Below are positions 44,600 to 53,504 of a DNA stretch of 64,000 nt, piece by piece; position 1 is the first letter of the stretch, and every line of letters starts with the position of its first letter. Source of the stretch: Thermanaerosceptrum fracticalcis. GTDB lineage: Bacteria > Bacillota > Peptococcia > DRI-13. The position numbers were made by a program, and so were the translations under genes. The notes beneath the pieces were generated by a model, which did not search any database, was not told the origin of the DNA, and was given only the letters and a program-made list of their open reading frames with translations. The DNA is taken from NCBI RefSeq assembly GCF_000746025.2, contig NZ_CP045798.1:1722501-1786500 (forward strand), written 5' to 3'.

Positions 44600-45604
44600 C
44601 TAAGACGAGACACCGCATAGAGAGAGCAGCTTATTTACCTGTTCATCGGTACCAAAAACAAGCAGCCTGTCACCTGCCCGGAAAACCAAATCACCCGGAG
44701 GATTAAGATATTCCTTATCACCGGAGAAAACACCCAGCAGAGTAAGCCCTGTCCTGCTTCTGATATCTGCCTCCCGCAAAGTTTGCCCAATGAGGCAGGA
44801 ACCTGCAGCCACCTCTACTTCCTGTATCGTTACAGTCAAGTCTTCACCACCACGGTTTACAATCTCTAAAAAGCTTATAATTGCCGGTTTAAGCACGAGG
44901 GCAGCCATACGCTGTCCTCCAATTTCATTGGGAGAGACGGTAACATCCGCTCCCGCTTTCATCAGTTTGGCCTCACTGCTGGCTTCAATAGATCGCGAGA
45001 CAATATAGAGACGGGGATTAAGCTGTCGGCAGCTGAGAACAGTAAAAACATTATCCGCATCATTGTTTAAAGTTGAGACCACACCTTTAGCCCGTCTAAT
45101 CTGAGCCCTTTCCAGGTCTGCATCATGGGTGGCATCTCCGTGAATGACGGGAATATTTTGTGCAAATAATTCCTCTACTGTTTCAGGATTCTTCTCAATA
45201 ACCACAAAAGGTACTTTCGCTTTTTGCAATTCTTTAATCACATTCCGGCCCGTTTGCCCTGCACCACAGACAATATAATGCTGATTTAATTCCGAAATCT
45301 ATTTTTCCATACGCTTCTCCTTTAATAAAATTCTAAATCGTCCTTCCAGGACAAAAATAATTAGACTGCCAAAACTATAAGCCACTGTACCCACACTGGA
45401 AAAAATTAAAAAGACGGTAAAAAGACGCCCTGCCCGGGAAAGTTCGCCTACCTCTTTAAACCCCACTGTAGAGATAGTAATCACCGTCATGTAGAAGGCA
45501 TCAAGCGTGTTCCATCCTTCCAGAAAAATATAACCCAGAGTACCCAGGAGAAGCAACAAACCAATTATGATAATACTGAGGATTAATTTCCTATAAACTG
45601 ACAT
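44600..45604 (-). pseudogene. Potassium channel with TrkA-N/TrkA-C domains, interrupted by in-frame TAG
   Basis: Starts at MSVYRKLILS (AAGGAG upstream): one TM, pore loop with filter TISTVGFKEV, second TM (LFTVFLIFSSVGTVAYSFGS), then RMEK-TAG-ISELNQHYIVCGAGQTG and a complete RCK (NAD-binding, about 130 aa) plus TrkA-C domain ending at 44600. The reading frame is the same on both sides of the TAG at 45299-45301, so it is one MthK-like gene of about 334 codons split by a single stop (AAG to TAG would do it). Either a nonsense mutation, two separately translated pieces, or read-through. Confidence 0.85.
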
Positions 45605-45885
45605 ACCTTTCTCCTTAAAGACATAGATTATGAAATAACTGCGGAAATAATGGAAAAACCAGGCATTCTTTTCTATTCTATTATATAAAGAAAACCTGGT
45701 TTTCAACAAGCCAACCAAGTTGTAAGTCCTCTGGCACTTATACCTCCCAAATAACAAATTTTATAACTTGTATATCTGCCGACCATTAAAAACCATACTC
45801 CGCCCTTCCGTTAAACCTGCCAAACAGCCACCCAAAACAGGTATAATAGAAACAGAAATTTTATATGTAGAAAGGCTGATACAAT

Positions 45886-46689
45886 TTGTCATCTCAACCC
45901 GTCATCATCCGCGGGGGAGGCGATTTGGCCACAGGCATCGCCCACCGCCTTTTCCAGAGCGGTTTTCCCGTTGTCATCCTGGAAATACCGCAACCTACCG
46001 TCATCCGCCGCACAGTGGCATTTGCCCAGTCCGTCTATGATGGGCAAACAACCATTGAAGGCGTAACAGCCGTTCTTGTTTCCACTCCCGGTGAAGCCCT
46101 TGAAAAAATGACAGAAGGATTTATTCCTGTTTTAATTGACCCTTTCGGGCAACATATCCCACAGCTTCATCCCCTGGCCCTGGTGGATGCCATTATCGCC
46201 AAGCGTAATTTAGGTACCTACAGAGGACAGGCCCCCATTGTCATCGGTGTGGGACCGGGTTTCGCTGCAGGTAAGGATGTGGATGCCGTCATCGAAACAA
46301 GCCGGGGCCATGATCTGGGAAGAGTTATCTACCAGGGTGAAGCTTTACCGGATACCGGCATTCCCGGAGATATCGGAGGCTTCACAGTAGAACGTATTAT
46401 CAGGGCTCCTGGGACAGGAGTATTTCAGGGGCTGGTAGAGATCGGCTCCTCCGTAGAAAAGGACCAGATCATAGGGGAAGTCCACGGCAGCCCAGTACTG
46501 GCACCTATTACGGGTATCGTACGCGGCATTATTGCCCAGGGGGCCCACGTAAAACAGGGCATGAAAATCGGTGATGTAGACCCCCGGGGCAAAAAGGAAT
46601 ACTGCTACACTATTTCCGATAAAGCCCGGGCCATCGGTGGAGGGGTTTTGGAAGCCATTCTCCATCTCAGGCAGAGCAAAAAACTATAA
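45886..46689 (+). CDS. yqeB: EF2563 / YqeB-type protein of the selenium-dependent molybdenum hydroxylase system
   Basis: 267 aa. N-terminal Rossmann-like IIRGGGDLATGIAHRLFQSG, then a conserved ETSRGHDLGRVIYQGEA and a C-terminal lipoyl/biotinyl-like hairpin (APITGIVRGIIAQGAHVKQG). Family members accompany XdhC-type maturation and selenium-dependent molybdenum hydroxylases; exact biochemistry is not established. TTG start behind AAAGG. Apart from the AOR cluster at 54-57 kb, no molybdenum hydroxylase gene is in the window. Confidence 0.85.
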   Translation: MSSQPVIIRGGGDLATGIAHRLFQSGFPVVILEIPQPTVIRRTVAFAQSVYDGQTTIEGVTAVLVSTPGEALEKMTEGFIPVLIDPFGQHIPQLHPLALVDAIIAKRNLGTYRGQAPIVIGVGPGFAAGKDVDAVIETSRGHDLGRVIYQGEALPDTGIPGDIGGFTVERIIRAPGTGVFQGLVEIGSSVEKDQIIGEVHGSPVLAPITGIVRGIIAQGAHVKQGMKIGDVDPRGKKEYCYTISDKARAIGGGVLEAILHLRQSKKL

Positions 46690-46693
46690 TCAA

Positions 46694-46730
46694 AACAATA
46701 CACCCGGCATCTTGAACCGGGTGTATTGTT
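46694..46730. terminator. Bidirectional terminator after yqeB
   Basis: Stem AACAATACACCCGG / CCGGGTGTATTGTT then TTTTATTTTA on the plus strand. It also faces the cupin remnant on the minus strand. Confidence 0.9.
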
Positions 46731-46737
46731 TTTTATT

Positions 46738-46845
46738 TTATGGCAGATAATCTTCCCTAACGGGAGAGAAAACTTCTACAACTACTGAATCTTCTATAAT
46801 TTCAGCCTGGTGTTCAATATCTCCGGGAATCACCCAGCTGTCACA
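46738..46845 (-). pseudogene. Cupin C-terminal remnant
   Basis: 35 codons between two stops: [20 protein letters not shown] then [12 protein letters not shown], the second half of a cupin barrel (IPGxIEHxA...ED...VEVFSPxRxDYL). No start and no first half. Confidence 0.7.
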
Positions 46846-46853
46846 CTATTAGG

Positions 46854-47215
46854 TTAAAGATCTTTTTCCCCAATAACGCGTATTACACGACTTGTTAACT
46901 CAATTCCTTTCAAGTACGTTTCAATGGCCAAATGTTCATTGGGCGCATGATTCCCCGAGTCCGCATCCCCCCAGCGTACTTGTATGGCGGGTAAGCCCAA
47001 AACATTGGTCCATAAGTAATCCGGAGCTGTAGAGGGGCGACTGGGATAGAGAATGTATTCCCCATATGTTTCCCGGGTGGCTTCTTCTATAAGGGGGAGG
47101 TAAGGCGTATCGACTGGAGTTTTAGATGGTTCTACACATCCTTTAAGCTCTATATCAACATTGTCATATCCTAACTTTCGGACAAAACTTACTAACTTTT
47201 CAAAGATCTCAGCAG
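46854..47215 (-). pseudogene. C-terminal remnant of an M20 peptidase, copy 2
   Basis: About 118 codons ending at TAA 46854: LVSFVRKLGYDNVDIELKGC, PSKTPVDTPYLPLIEEAT, NVLGLPAIQVRWGDADSGNH, APNEHLAIETYLKGIELTSR. It corresponds to the last third of an ArgE/DapE-type M20 enzyme and is clearly a paralogue of the copy next to it. The start of the homology meets the end of copy 1, so a deletion between tandem genes is likely. Confidence 0.8.
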
Positions 47216-48050
47216 GAGTTTGGTTTGCTACCTTTCAAGGCTTGCCGGTAGTCTTCCAGGACAATATTCTCATCAGGTGCGTGATTAAGAGAACCTGCAT
47301 ATCCTGGGCCTATAGAGGCAATAGGCATATCGGTCCAGCTACTGAAAACATAGCGGGGACCGGTCCCGGCGGAACTTGGTTCAATGACAAAAGGTTTGTC
47401 ATAGACTAAAGCTCCTGCCTCCAAGACAACCTTAACAAACGGTGAAGTAATAGGAGTCTTGGCCGGTTTGGCAGTACTCAAGGTATGTATTTCTACATCC
47501 TGGAACCCGTGCTTATCCAGATGTTTTCTTAGCAATTGAAGAATTTCCTCAGGATCCTGGTCCACGGTCAGGCGAAAATCAATCTTAGCCATGGCTGTAG
47601 AGGGAAGTACTATCTTTTGGCCTTCTTTGGTATATCCCGATTCTATCCCGCAAATGGTACAGGTAGGCGCATTAAAAAGTTGATTGGCAAAGTCTATTCC
47701 TGTTACCCCGTTTAATAATTCCTTTATCTGGGCCCGCTTTCTTATTTTGTCTTCCTGGGCTGCCAGGTCTTTTAAAGCACCATATTCTTCTTCAGGAATA
47801 GACCTAACCTTATCATAAAATCCTTCAATGAGTATTTTTTCATTTGCACCTTTGAGTGTGGAAATGGCCCAAACAAGTCTCCACACCGCATTGGGAATAA
47901 CGGGAGCAAAACGGGAATGGTAGTCTGTAGCGGCGGCTTTTACCCTCATTTCCACATAGAGCATACCCTTATTACCCAGGCGAATAACGGGATGACCGTT
48001 CTCATCTTTAAAAGAGTTTTCCCAGATACACGACTCCCAGGTTGCGTAGC
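47209..48050 (-). pseudogene. M20 family peptidase, truncated, copy 1
   Basis: About 280 codons from ESCIWENSFKDENGHPVIRL to EDYRQALKGSKPNSC. It contains the lid domain and second half of the catalytic domain of an M20 (ArgE/DapE) peptidase: MLYVEMRVKAAATDYHSRFA, FRLTVDQDPEEILQLLRKHL, PIASIGPGYAGSLNHAPDEN. The N-terminal metal-binding half is missing; homology stops near the transposase remnant at 48.06 kb. A 251-codon ATG frame exists but the active-site metal ligands would be incomplete. Confidence 0.8.
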
Positions 48051-48079
48051 AAAGAAGGGTCTCTCATAAGTTGCCGCAA

Positions 48080-48715
48080 TAACAGCTATGGGTAAAAAGC
48101 TACTTCTTTTAGCAAATGTTTCGGGTTAAGCTTGATGTATTGTCCTTTACGTGACACAGGGTCATAGATTTTCCGATACAGAATCGTATTGCTTTTGGCC
48201 TTGGTAACCCAGTCAAAGCCCTGAGCTATAAGCCAGAATAGGAACTTTTTACACAGAAACCAGCGATCCATGGCGCCCCAGAGTCTGGCATTGTTCAGTC
48301 GACGTATCTCCGAGAGCATCTCTCTGGCCAGGTCAAGCTTAGTCTGTTTTTCATTTTCCCGGTCGGTTTTAACCCAAAAGCGCCATAACATGGGATATTC
48401 CAGACCATTTTTTAAAACAGCAAGGGTCGATACAAGGTTCATGCACCAGACATGGCGTTTTTCAGAACTGTCAAAGAGCCAGCAGAGAAAGGGGATTTTT
48501 TTCCGTGAGGATGCTTAAGATCAAACAAATCCCAGATTGTCTTGAGTACCGGAATTCCGGCACCTCGCCCGTGATCTTTTTTCTCGAAAGTAGCTTTACA
48601 AAGCTTGCTCATCAATATCACCCATATCGCCAGAGTGATGGTAAAAAGTACTATCCTCTGCGATTATGGGGGCTTTCCAAAAATGTCAAGGCCTTTTTTG
48701 TCGAAAATTAGGATC
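48080..48715 (-). mobile_element. Decayed transposase (IS4/IS701-type DDE) remnant
   Basis: Two or three frames give parts of one DDE transposase: KATFEKKDHGRGAGIPVLKT, WDLFDLKHPHGKKSPF, then after a frameshift MNLVSTLAVLKNGLEYPMLW and LNNARLWGAMDRWFLCKKFL, FWLIAQGFDWVTKAKSNTIL. The N-terminal part and terminal repeats are gone. It probably arrived in and helped break up the M20 genes. Confidence 0.7.
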
Positions 48716-48748
48716 TTTTTAAATATTTTTGGAGTTATCATTTTCTAT

Positions 48749-50671
48749 TTATTTCCACCAACTGCATAACTCCTGTTTTGAAGTTTTTTTTTTCAGATTT
48801 AAGTAGCAAAGAATACAAAACAGTATAAACCCTGGAATAGATATTGTTATTTGCGGAGTCATTAACAAAAGGGCCGCTATTATAAAAAGGCTGCGTTCTA
48901 GTGCACTGATTTTATTAGCCAAGAACCCGCTCACTCCAGCGGACAGTGCTATAATTCCAATAATTGCACTGGTTATGTCAATAATAATGGTCGCCACATC
49001 ACCATGTAGTAATAAAGTACTGTCAATCATAAACATAAAAGGAATAATAAACGACGTGCTTCCAAGTTTTAATGCCTGCCAACCTACTTCCATAGGATCA
49101 GCTTTCGCAATTGCGGCTCCAGCAAATGCAGATAAACATACCGGCGGTGTAATAGTAGACATACAGGCAAAGTAAAAAATAAAGAGATGGGTGGCTAGTA
49201 ACGGTACTCCTAGGTCTACTAGCGCTGGTGCGACTGTACTTGCCGCTAGTGCGTATGCGGCAACAGTAGGTAGTCCCATGCCTAATAAAAGACAAAGCAT
49301 CATAACTAGAAATAACGCTACCGCCACATTACCCCCAGATATAACGATTACAAAAGATGCAATTTTTGCTCCTAATCCTGTCAAAGAAAAAACACCGACT
49401 ATAATACCAGCACAGGCAGTAGTAGCGGCAATTGATGCCATTCCTTTCATAGCATTACTAACTGCCTCAAAGAATTGTTTCAGGAATATTTTTTCGCTTT
49501 TTGTAAACCAACTTAATATAATCAGGGATCCAATTGATAATATAGCAGCACGAACTGGTGAATTTTGTAAGACAAGTAATGATAAAAGCATTACTATTAA
49601 AGGTATAAGCAAATAACCACGCTCTTTAAGAACTTTCAGTGTATCAGGCAGCTCGCTTTTTGGTAATCCTACCAGACCAAGCTTTCCAGCTTCAAAATCA
49701 ACCATAAATATAACAGCTAGGAAATATAGTAATGCTGGTACCATTGCAGCAATAATTATGGTTGAATAGCTAATACCTGTAATATCTGCCATTATGAACG
49801 CACCGGCCCCCATCACCGGAGGCAGTATTTGTCCTCCAGTTGAAGCTACAGCTTCAACGGCACCGGCAAATTGTGCCTTATACCCCACTCTTTTCATCAA
49901 AGGTATTGTAAAGGCTCCGGTACTTGCAACATTCGCAACAGCACTCCCGTTTATTGAACCCATCATTGCGCTAGAAATAACAGCCACTTTTGCCGGTCCT
50001 CCACGGAAACGACCTGCAATTGAATAAGATAAGTCAATGAAAAATTTCCCACTTCCTGTTACTTCAAGAAATGCACCAAACAATATAAATATAAATACAT
50101 AGTTAGCTGAGACACCCAAAGGTATATTATAAATTCCGTCCATACTGAACATATAGCTTATAATCCTCTCAAGACTATATCCACGATGCCAAAGTTCTCC
50201 GGGAAAGATTTTCCCGAAATAAGTATAACCTAAAAAAAATACTGCTAATATCGGTAGTGCCCATCCTGTCGTCCTTCTAGTTATTTCAAGCAAACACAAT
50301 ATTGCTACAGCTCCAAAAAACAAGTCCCATGAGGTAGGAGCAACGCCAACCCTGTCAAGCATTTCAACATAGTTAACCGTTATATAGATACTTGAGGCTA
50401 GTAGTAATGAAGCCATTACAAAGTCAATAATTGTAGGTCTTGACGTTGATTTGCCCTTAATTGCAGAATATGTTAAAAAGCCAATAGCCCCAGCCCCTGC
50501 AAAGTGAAGGGCTCTAAAAACCCAAGGATCTATTGGATATACAGAAAGTACAATTATTTGAAAAATTCCAAAAGTAAGTCCTATCAAAAACACTACCTTT
50601 GCATTAAAACCACTAAGCTGTCTTTGTTGTCTTTCAAAGTCATCTAAATTCATATCCTTATTAGTATCCAT
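48749..50671 (-). CDS. TRAP transporter fused permease (TAXI type, 4TM/12TM)
   Basis: 640 aa, about 18 membrane segments: the small DctQ-like part (about residues 25-160) fused to the large DctM-like part. Family marks GGPAKVAVISSAMMGSINGS, GAVEAVASTGGQILPPVMGA, LGMGLPTVAAYALAASTVAP. This fusion is the partner of TAXI-type solute-binding proteins and moves dicarboxylates, amino acids or other organic anions with sodium. GAGAGGTG precedes ATG. Last gene of the AOR operon. Confidence 0.93.
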   Translation of the reverse strand: MDTNKDMNLDDFERQQRQLSGFNAKVVFLIGLTFGIFQIIVLSVYPIDPWVFRALHFAGAGAIGFLTYSAIKGKSTSRPTIIDFVMASLLLASSIYITVNYVEMLDRVGVAPTSWDLFFGAVAILCLLEITRRTTGWALPILAVFFLGYTYFGKIFPGELWHRGYSLERIISYMFSMDGIYNIPLGVSANYVFIFILFGAFLEVTGSGKFFIDLSYSIAGRFRGGPAKVAVISSAMMGSINGSAVANVASTGAFTIPLMKRVGYKAQFAGAVEAVASTGGQILPPVMGAGAFIMADITGISYSTIIIAAMVPALLYFLAVIFMVDFEAGKLGLVGLPKSELPDTLKVLKERGYLLIPLIVMLLSLLVLQNSPVRAAILSIGSLIILSWFTKSEKIFLKQFFEAVSNAMKGMASIAATTACAGIIVGVFSLTGLGAKIASFVIVISGGNVAVALFLVMMLCLLLGMGLPTVAAYALAASTVAPALVDLGVPLLATHLFIFYFACMSTITPPVCLSAFAGAAIAKADPMEVGWQALKLGSTSFIIPFMFMIDSTLLLHGDVATIIIDITSAIIGIIALSAGVSGFLANKISALERSLFIIAALLLMTPQITISIPGFILFCILCYLNLKKKTSKQELCSWWK

Positions 50672-50706
50672 TTTTTCACCTCTCTTGTGCTAATCAATCC
50701 AATTAA

Positions 50707-50783
50707 GTTATAAAGAACTCTTTGTTTATTATGGCTTTATTTACAAATGTTGCACTTAAACATAAACAAAGAGCTCTTATAAC
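50707..50783 (-). other. Intercistronic hairpin between the TAXI and TRAP permease genes
   Basis: Arms of about 22 bp (50707-50729 and 50762-50783; core TAAACAAAGAG / CTCTTTGTTTA) with a one-base bulge and a 32-base loop. No T-run follows. It should shield the upstream binding-protein message from 3' decay and so raise its level over the permease (inference from similar intercistronic stems). Confidence 0.75.
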
Positions 50784-50841
50784 AAATCTTTAAATCACAA
50801 GTAGTGGAACGGTTAATATGGATTTATACTATAGTCTTTCC

Positions 50842-51873
50842 TTACTTCGAATATTCTGGGGGATATGCGGATTTTGGAAGCTTAACACCTTTTTCATCAT
50901 AGTATTTTATTGCTCCCGGATGTAAAGGGACAGCAGTTATCGAATCCGGTACTATATCTAAATTTAGTTCAGCGGCCTGTATTACTGCTTTTTGCAATTC
51001 GTTTTTTTGTTCAAAAGTAGTTTTTACTAATTCGTAAACTAAGCTGTCAGGAAGGTTTTTATTCACAGCGAAAGCGCTGTAAATAGTTAGAGTTTCTATA
51101 TCCTCGGTCTGTCCTTCGTAACTTTTGGCTTTCATAATTCCACTTGTAATCCCGTATTTTTTAGCAAGTTCCTTCGACTTTTCTCCTAAGCCCATCACTT
51201 TAGCGTTTTGAGTTCTTATAACTTCTGCCCCAGTTGGATGACCTGTGGGGGCAAAGACACCGAAAGCATGTATAGTTTTATCTGCCATTAAATTGGCATA
51301 CTCACTAAAGGAGCTATTAATAATACGGGAGGCTTTTATACCTAAATCATCTAATATTTTTACTGTATAATAATCAGGCGTTCCTCCCCTGGCTCCAGTA
51401 CCTACAACCTTACCTTCAAAGTCAGCGACCGTTTTTATATTTGTATTAGGTGCTACAAACCAGTGTAAATAACTAACATACATTGGGAAAATAGTTCTTA
51501 TATTTTGATGCTTTTTATCTGTCCAGCCAATTCCATTGTATGCTTCATATGCTGGACCCATTGTAACTAAACCAACATCTGACTGACCATTATCGACTAG
51601 TTGAAGATTAGCAATTGGACCAGCGGTTGCTTCTACATTAGTCGCAATACCCAGATTCTTGTTAATTATACTAGCCCAGGCTGTAGCATACACGTGAAAG
51701 GTTCCTCCCAGCGGCGCTGATGAAACGGCAATACCCTTAGGCCAATCCTTTTTGTTTGAAATATCAGTTTTACTATCAGATGTTTTACTTTCAGACTGCC
51801 CGCATCCAGAAATAAGCAAAAACAAGGATACACATAACAGAATCAAAACCATTGATTTAAAATACTTTTTCAA
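50842..51873 (-). CDS. TAXI family TRAP transporter solute-binding lipoprotein
   Basis: 343 aa. Lipoprotein signal with lipobox LISGC (Cys about residue 24). TAXI hallmarks: SSAPLGGTFHVYATAWASII, NVEATAGPIANLQLVDNGQS, GARGGTPDYYTVKILDDLGI. Captures an organic anion outside the cell and passes it to the fused permease encoded next. AGGAGG before the ATG. The 100-bp gap to the DASS gene shows no other gene. Confidence 0.93.
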   Translation of the reverse strand: MKKYFKSMVLILLCVSLFLLISGCGQSESKTSDSKTDISNKKDWPKGIAVSSAPLGGTFHVYATAWASIINKNLGIATNVEATAGPIANLQLVDNGQSDVGLVTMGPAYEAYNGIGWTDKKHQNIRTIFPMYVSYLHWFVAPNTNIKTVADFEGKVVGTGARGGTPDYYTVKILDDLGIKASRIINSSFSEYANLMADKTIHAFGVFAPTGHPTGAEVIRTQNAKVMGLGEKSKELAKKYGITSGIMKAKSYEGQTEDIETLTIYSAFAVNKNLPDSLVYELVKTTFEQKNELQKAVIQAAELNLDIVPDSITAVPLHPGAIKYYDEKGVKLPKSAYPPEYSK

Positions 51874-51972
51874 TGTTGACTCCTCCTTAATAAATTATTT
51901 TCATGTATTACAATTGGGATTACTTTTTTCCACCTCCCCTCTTTCAAAATCGAATTATAAGGCCTTCTCTCT

Positions 51973-53382
51973 TTACCAGATACTAAGACCTACTAAAGGC
52001 CACCATAAGAAAACCACAACCAGGATCACGGGTACAGCCAGTAGTGACAATAACGTGCCAGCTTTAAGTAAATCCTTTCCTTCAATACCACCTGAGGAAA
52101 AAACCACAATATTGGGCAAAGTTTCTACTACTAGAATAAAACCAAACAATGAAGCGATTCCTGCAACTAAACCAAACACCACAGGATTTGCACCGATTTT
52201 TACAGCAGCAGAAATTATAAGAGGCACAAGCGTTACATGACAGGAGGTAACACCTGCAAACCCTAGATGATAAATCTGAGTAAAAAGAGTTATTACTGCT
52301 ACCGCTAATAGTGGACTATTTAGTATACTTTTCACTATTTCTAATGATAAAAACATTCCCGCTAAATATTCTGCGGTACCTGTGGAAGTCAGTGCTCCTC
52401 CAAAACTCAAACTTGCGCCATATAAAAGAATTGAACCCCAATTTATATCAACCACTTTCTTCCACTCGGTAATACCTGTAACAGGTGCCACCATTAAGGC
52501 AACGGCCAGTAAAGCGGGGGCTGATACAGGTAAGTGATGTATTTTCTGAGTAACCCAGAGTAAAAAAGTGATCAGGAGAATAGTAATACATCTTTTTTCT
52601 TCAGGACTAAGTTTTCCTAATTTTGTTAATTCGCTGTAAATTTTAGTTGTGCCACCGGGAAGCTTGTTGATTTCCGGTTTAAATACCCTGACTAGGACCA
52701 ACCATGCTGCAACGGTCATTAGAATGGAGATGGGATAAGTTAAAATCATCCAGTCAAGATAATACATCTGATATGATGTACTCTGCCGGATAAACTCAAT
52801 TGTCAAGGGGTTCACCACGGCTCCCGTGATAAGACCAACTCCACTAATCATAGCGCCAAAAGCAAGGCCTATTAGTAATAATTTCTTAATGTTTTCCGCC
52901 GGGCTTTCTTTTTTAAATATATCAATAATCATTAGCACAATAGGCAATAGAAGGGTGGCACGTACTGCTGAGGCAGGAATTATAAATGCTAATACCTGGA
53001 GGGATACCATAATACCTAAAAGGATTCTTTGGGCAGTACTTCCAAACAACATTATTATGCATAGTCCTATTCTATGCCCCAATTTTGTAGAATTTACTCC
53101 GTTAGCAATCATCATGCCAGTCATAAGAATAAAAAGGGCGTCATTGGAAAATCCTTGATAAACATCATTAAAAGGAATTATTCGTAAAAAGAATAACGCT
53201 ACTAGTACAATGATTGAAGATGCTGCCAGAGGTATTGGCTGGAAAATCCATAATCCTATGGCAACAATTAATAATATGGTTGTTGCTTTTACAGGCCAGG
53301 CTACACTAAGCGGCATTAGAAATAGCACCAATAAAACTGCTAATATTGTGATGCTACAATACATTAACAAAGATTTGCTCAT
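51973..53382 (-). CDS. DASS/SLC13-type anion transporter
   Basis: 469 aa, 11-12 TM segments, two repeats as in divalent anion:sodium symporters (CitT/SdcS): LFILMTGMMIANGVNSTKLG, GVGLITGAVVNPLTIEF (the SNT/NPx anion loop), and LGFAGVTSCHVTLVPLII in the second half. Imports or exchanges a dicarboxylate, tricarboxylate or sulfate-like anion. AAGGAAGG overlaps the stop of the mini-ORF upstream, so the two are translationally coupled. A second uptake system in one operon beside TRAP-TAXI is unusual. Confidence 0.9.
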   Translation of the reverse strand: MSKSLLMYCSITILAVLLVLFLMPLSVAWPVKATTILLIVAIGLWIFQPIPLAASSIIVLVALFFLRIIPFNDVYQGFSNDALFILMTGMMIANGVNSTKLGHRIGLCIIMLFGSTAQRILLGIMVSLQVLAFIIPASAVRATLLLPIVLMIIDIFKKESPAENIKKLLLIGLAFGAMISGVGLITGAVVNPLTIEFIRQSTSYQMYYLDWMILTYPISILMTVAAWLVLVRVFKPEINKLPGGTTKIYSELTKLGKLSPEEKRCITILLITFLLWVTQKIHHLPVSAPALLAVALMVAPVTGITEWKKVVDINWGSILLYGASLSFGGALTSTGTAEYLAGMFLSLEIVKSILNSPLLAVAVITLFTQIYHLGFAGVTSCHVTLVPLIISAAVKIGANPVVFGLVAGIASLFGFILVVETLPNIVVFSSGGIEGKDLLKAGTLLSLLAVPVILVVVFLWWPLVGLSIW

Positions 53383-53393
53383 TTTTACCTTCC

Positions 53394-53471
53394 TTAAAGA
53401 AAAACTACAACCAAGATCACGGGTACAACCATTAGTGACAAAAACGTACCGCTAATTTTCTTTTTAAACAT
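53394..53471 (-). CDS. 25-codon mini-ORF copying the DASS C-terminus
   Basis: ATG behind GGGGG and ending at TAA within the DASS ribosome site. Its product, a basic start then SGTFLSLMVVPVILVVVFL, matches the DASS transporter's own late segment AGTLLSLLAVPVILVVVFL in 15 of 19 residues and at the DNA level (53397-53449 against 52009-52061). It may be the relic of a deleted tandem DASS gene or a small membrane protein kept for coupling. Confidence 0.6.
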   Translation of the reverse strand: MFKKKISGTFLSLMVVPVILVVVFL

Positions 53472-53504
53472 ATATCAACCCCCTGACTAATTCTAAAATT
53501 AAAA

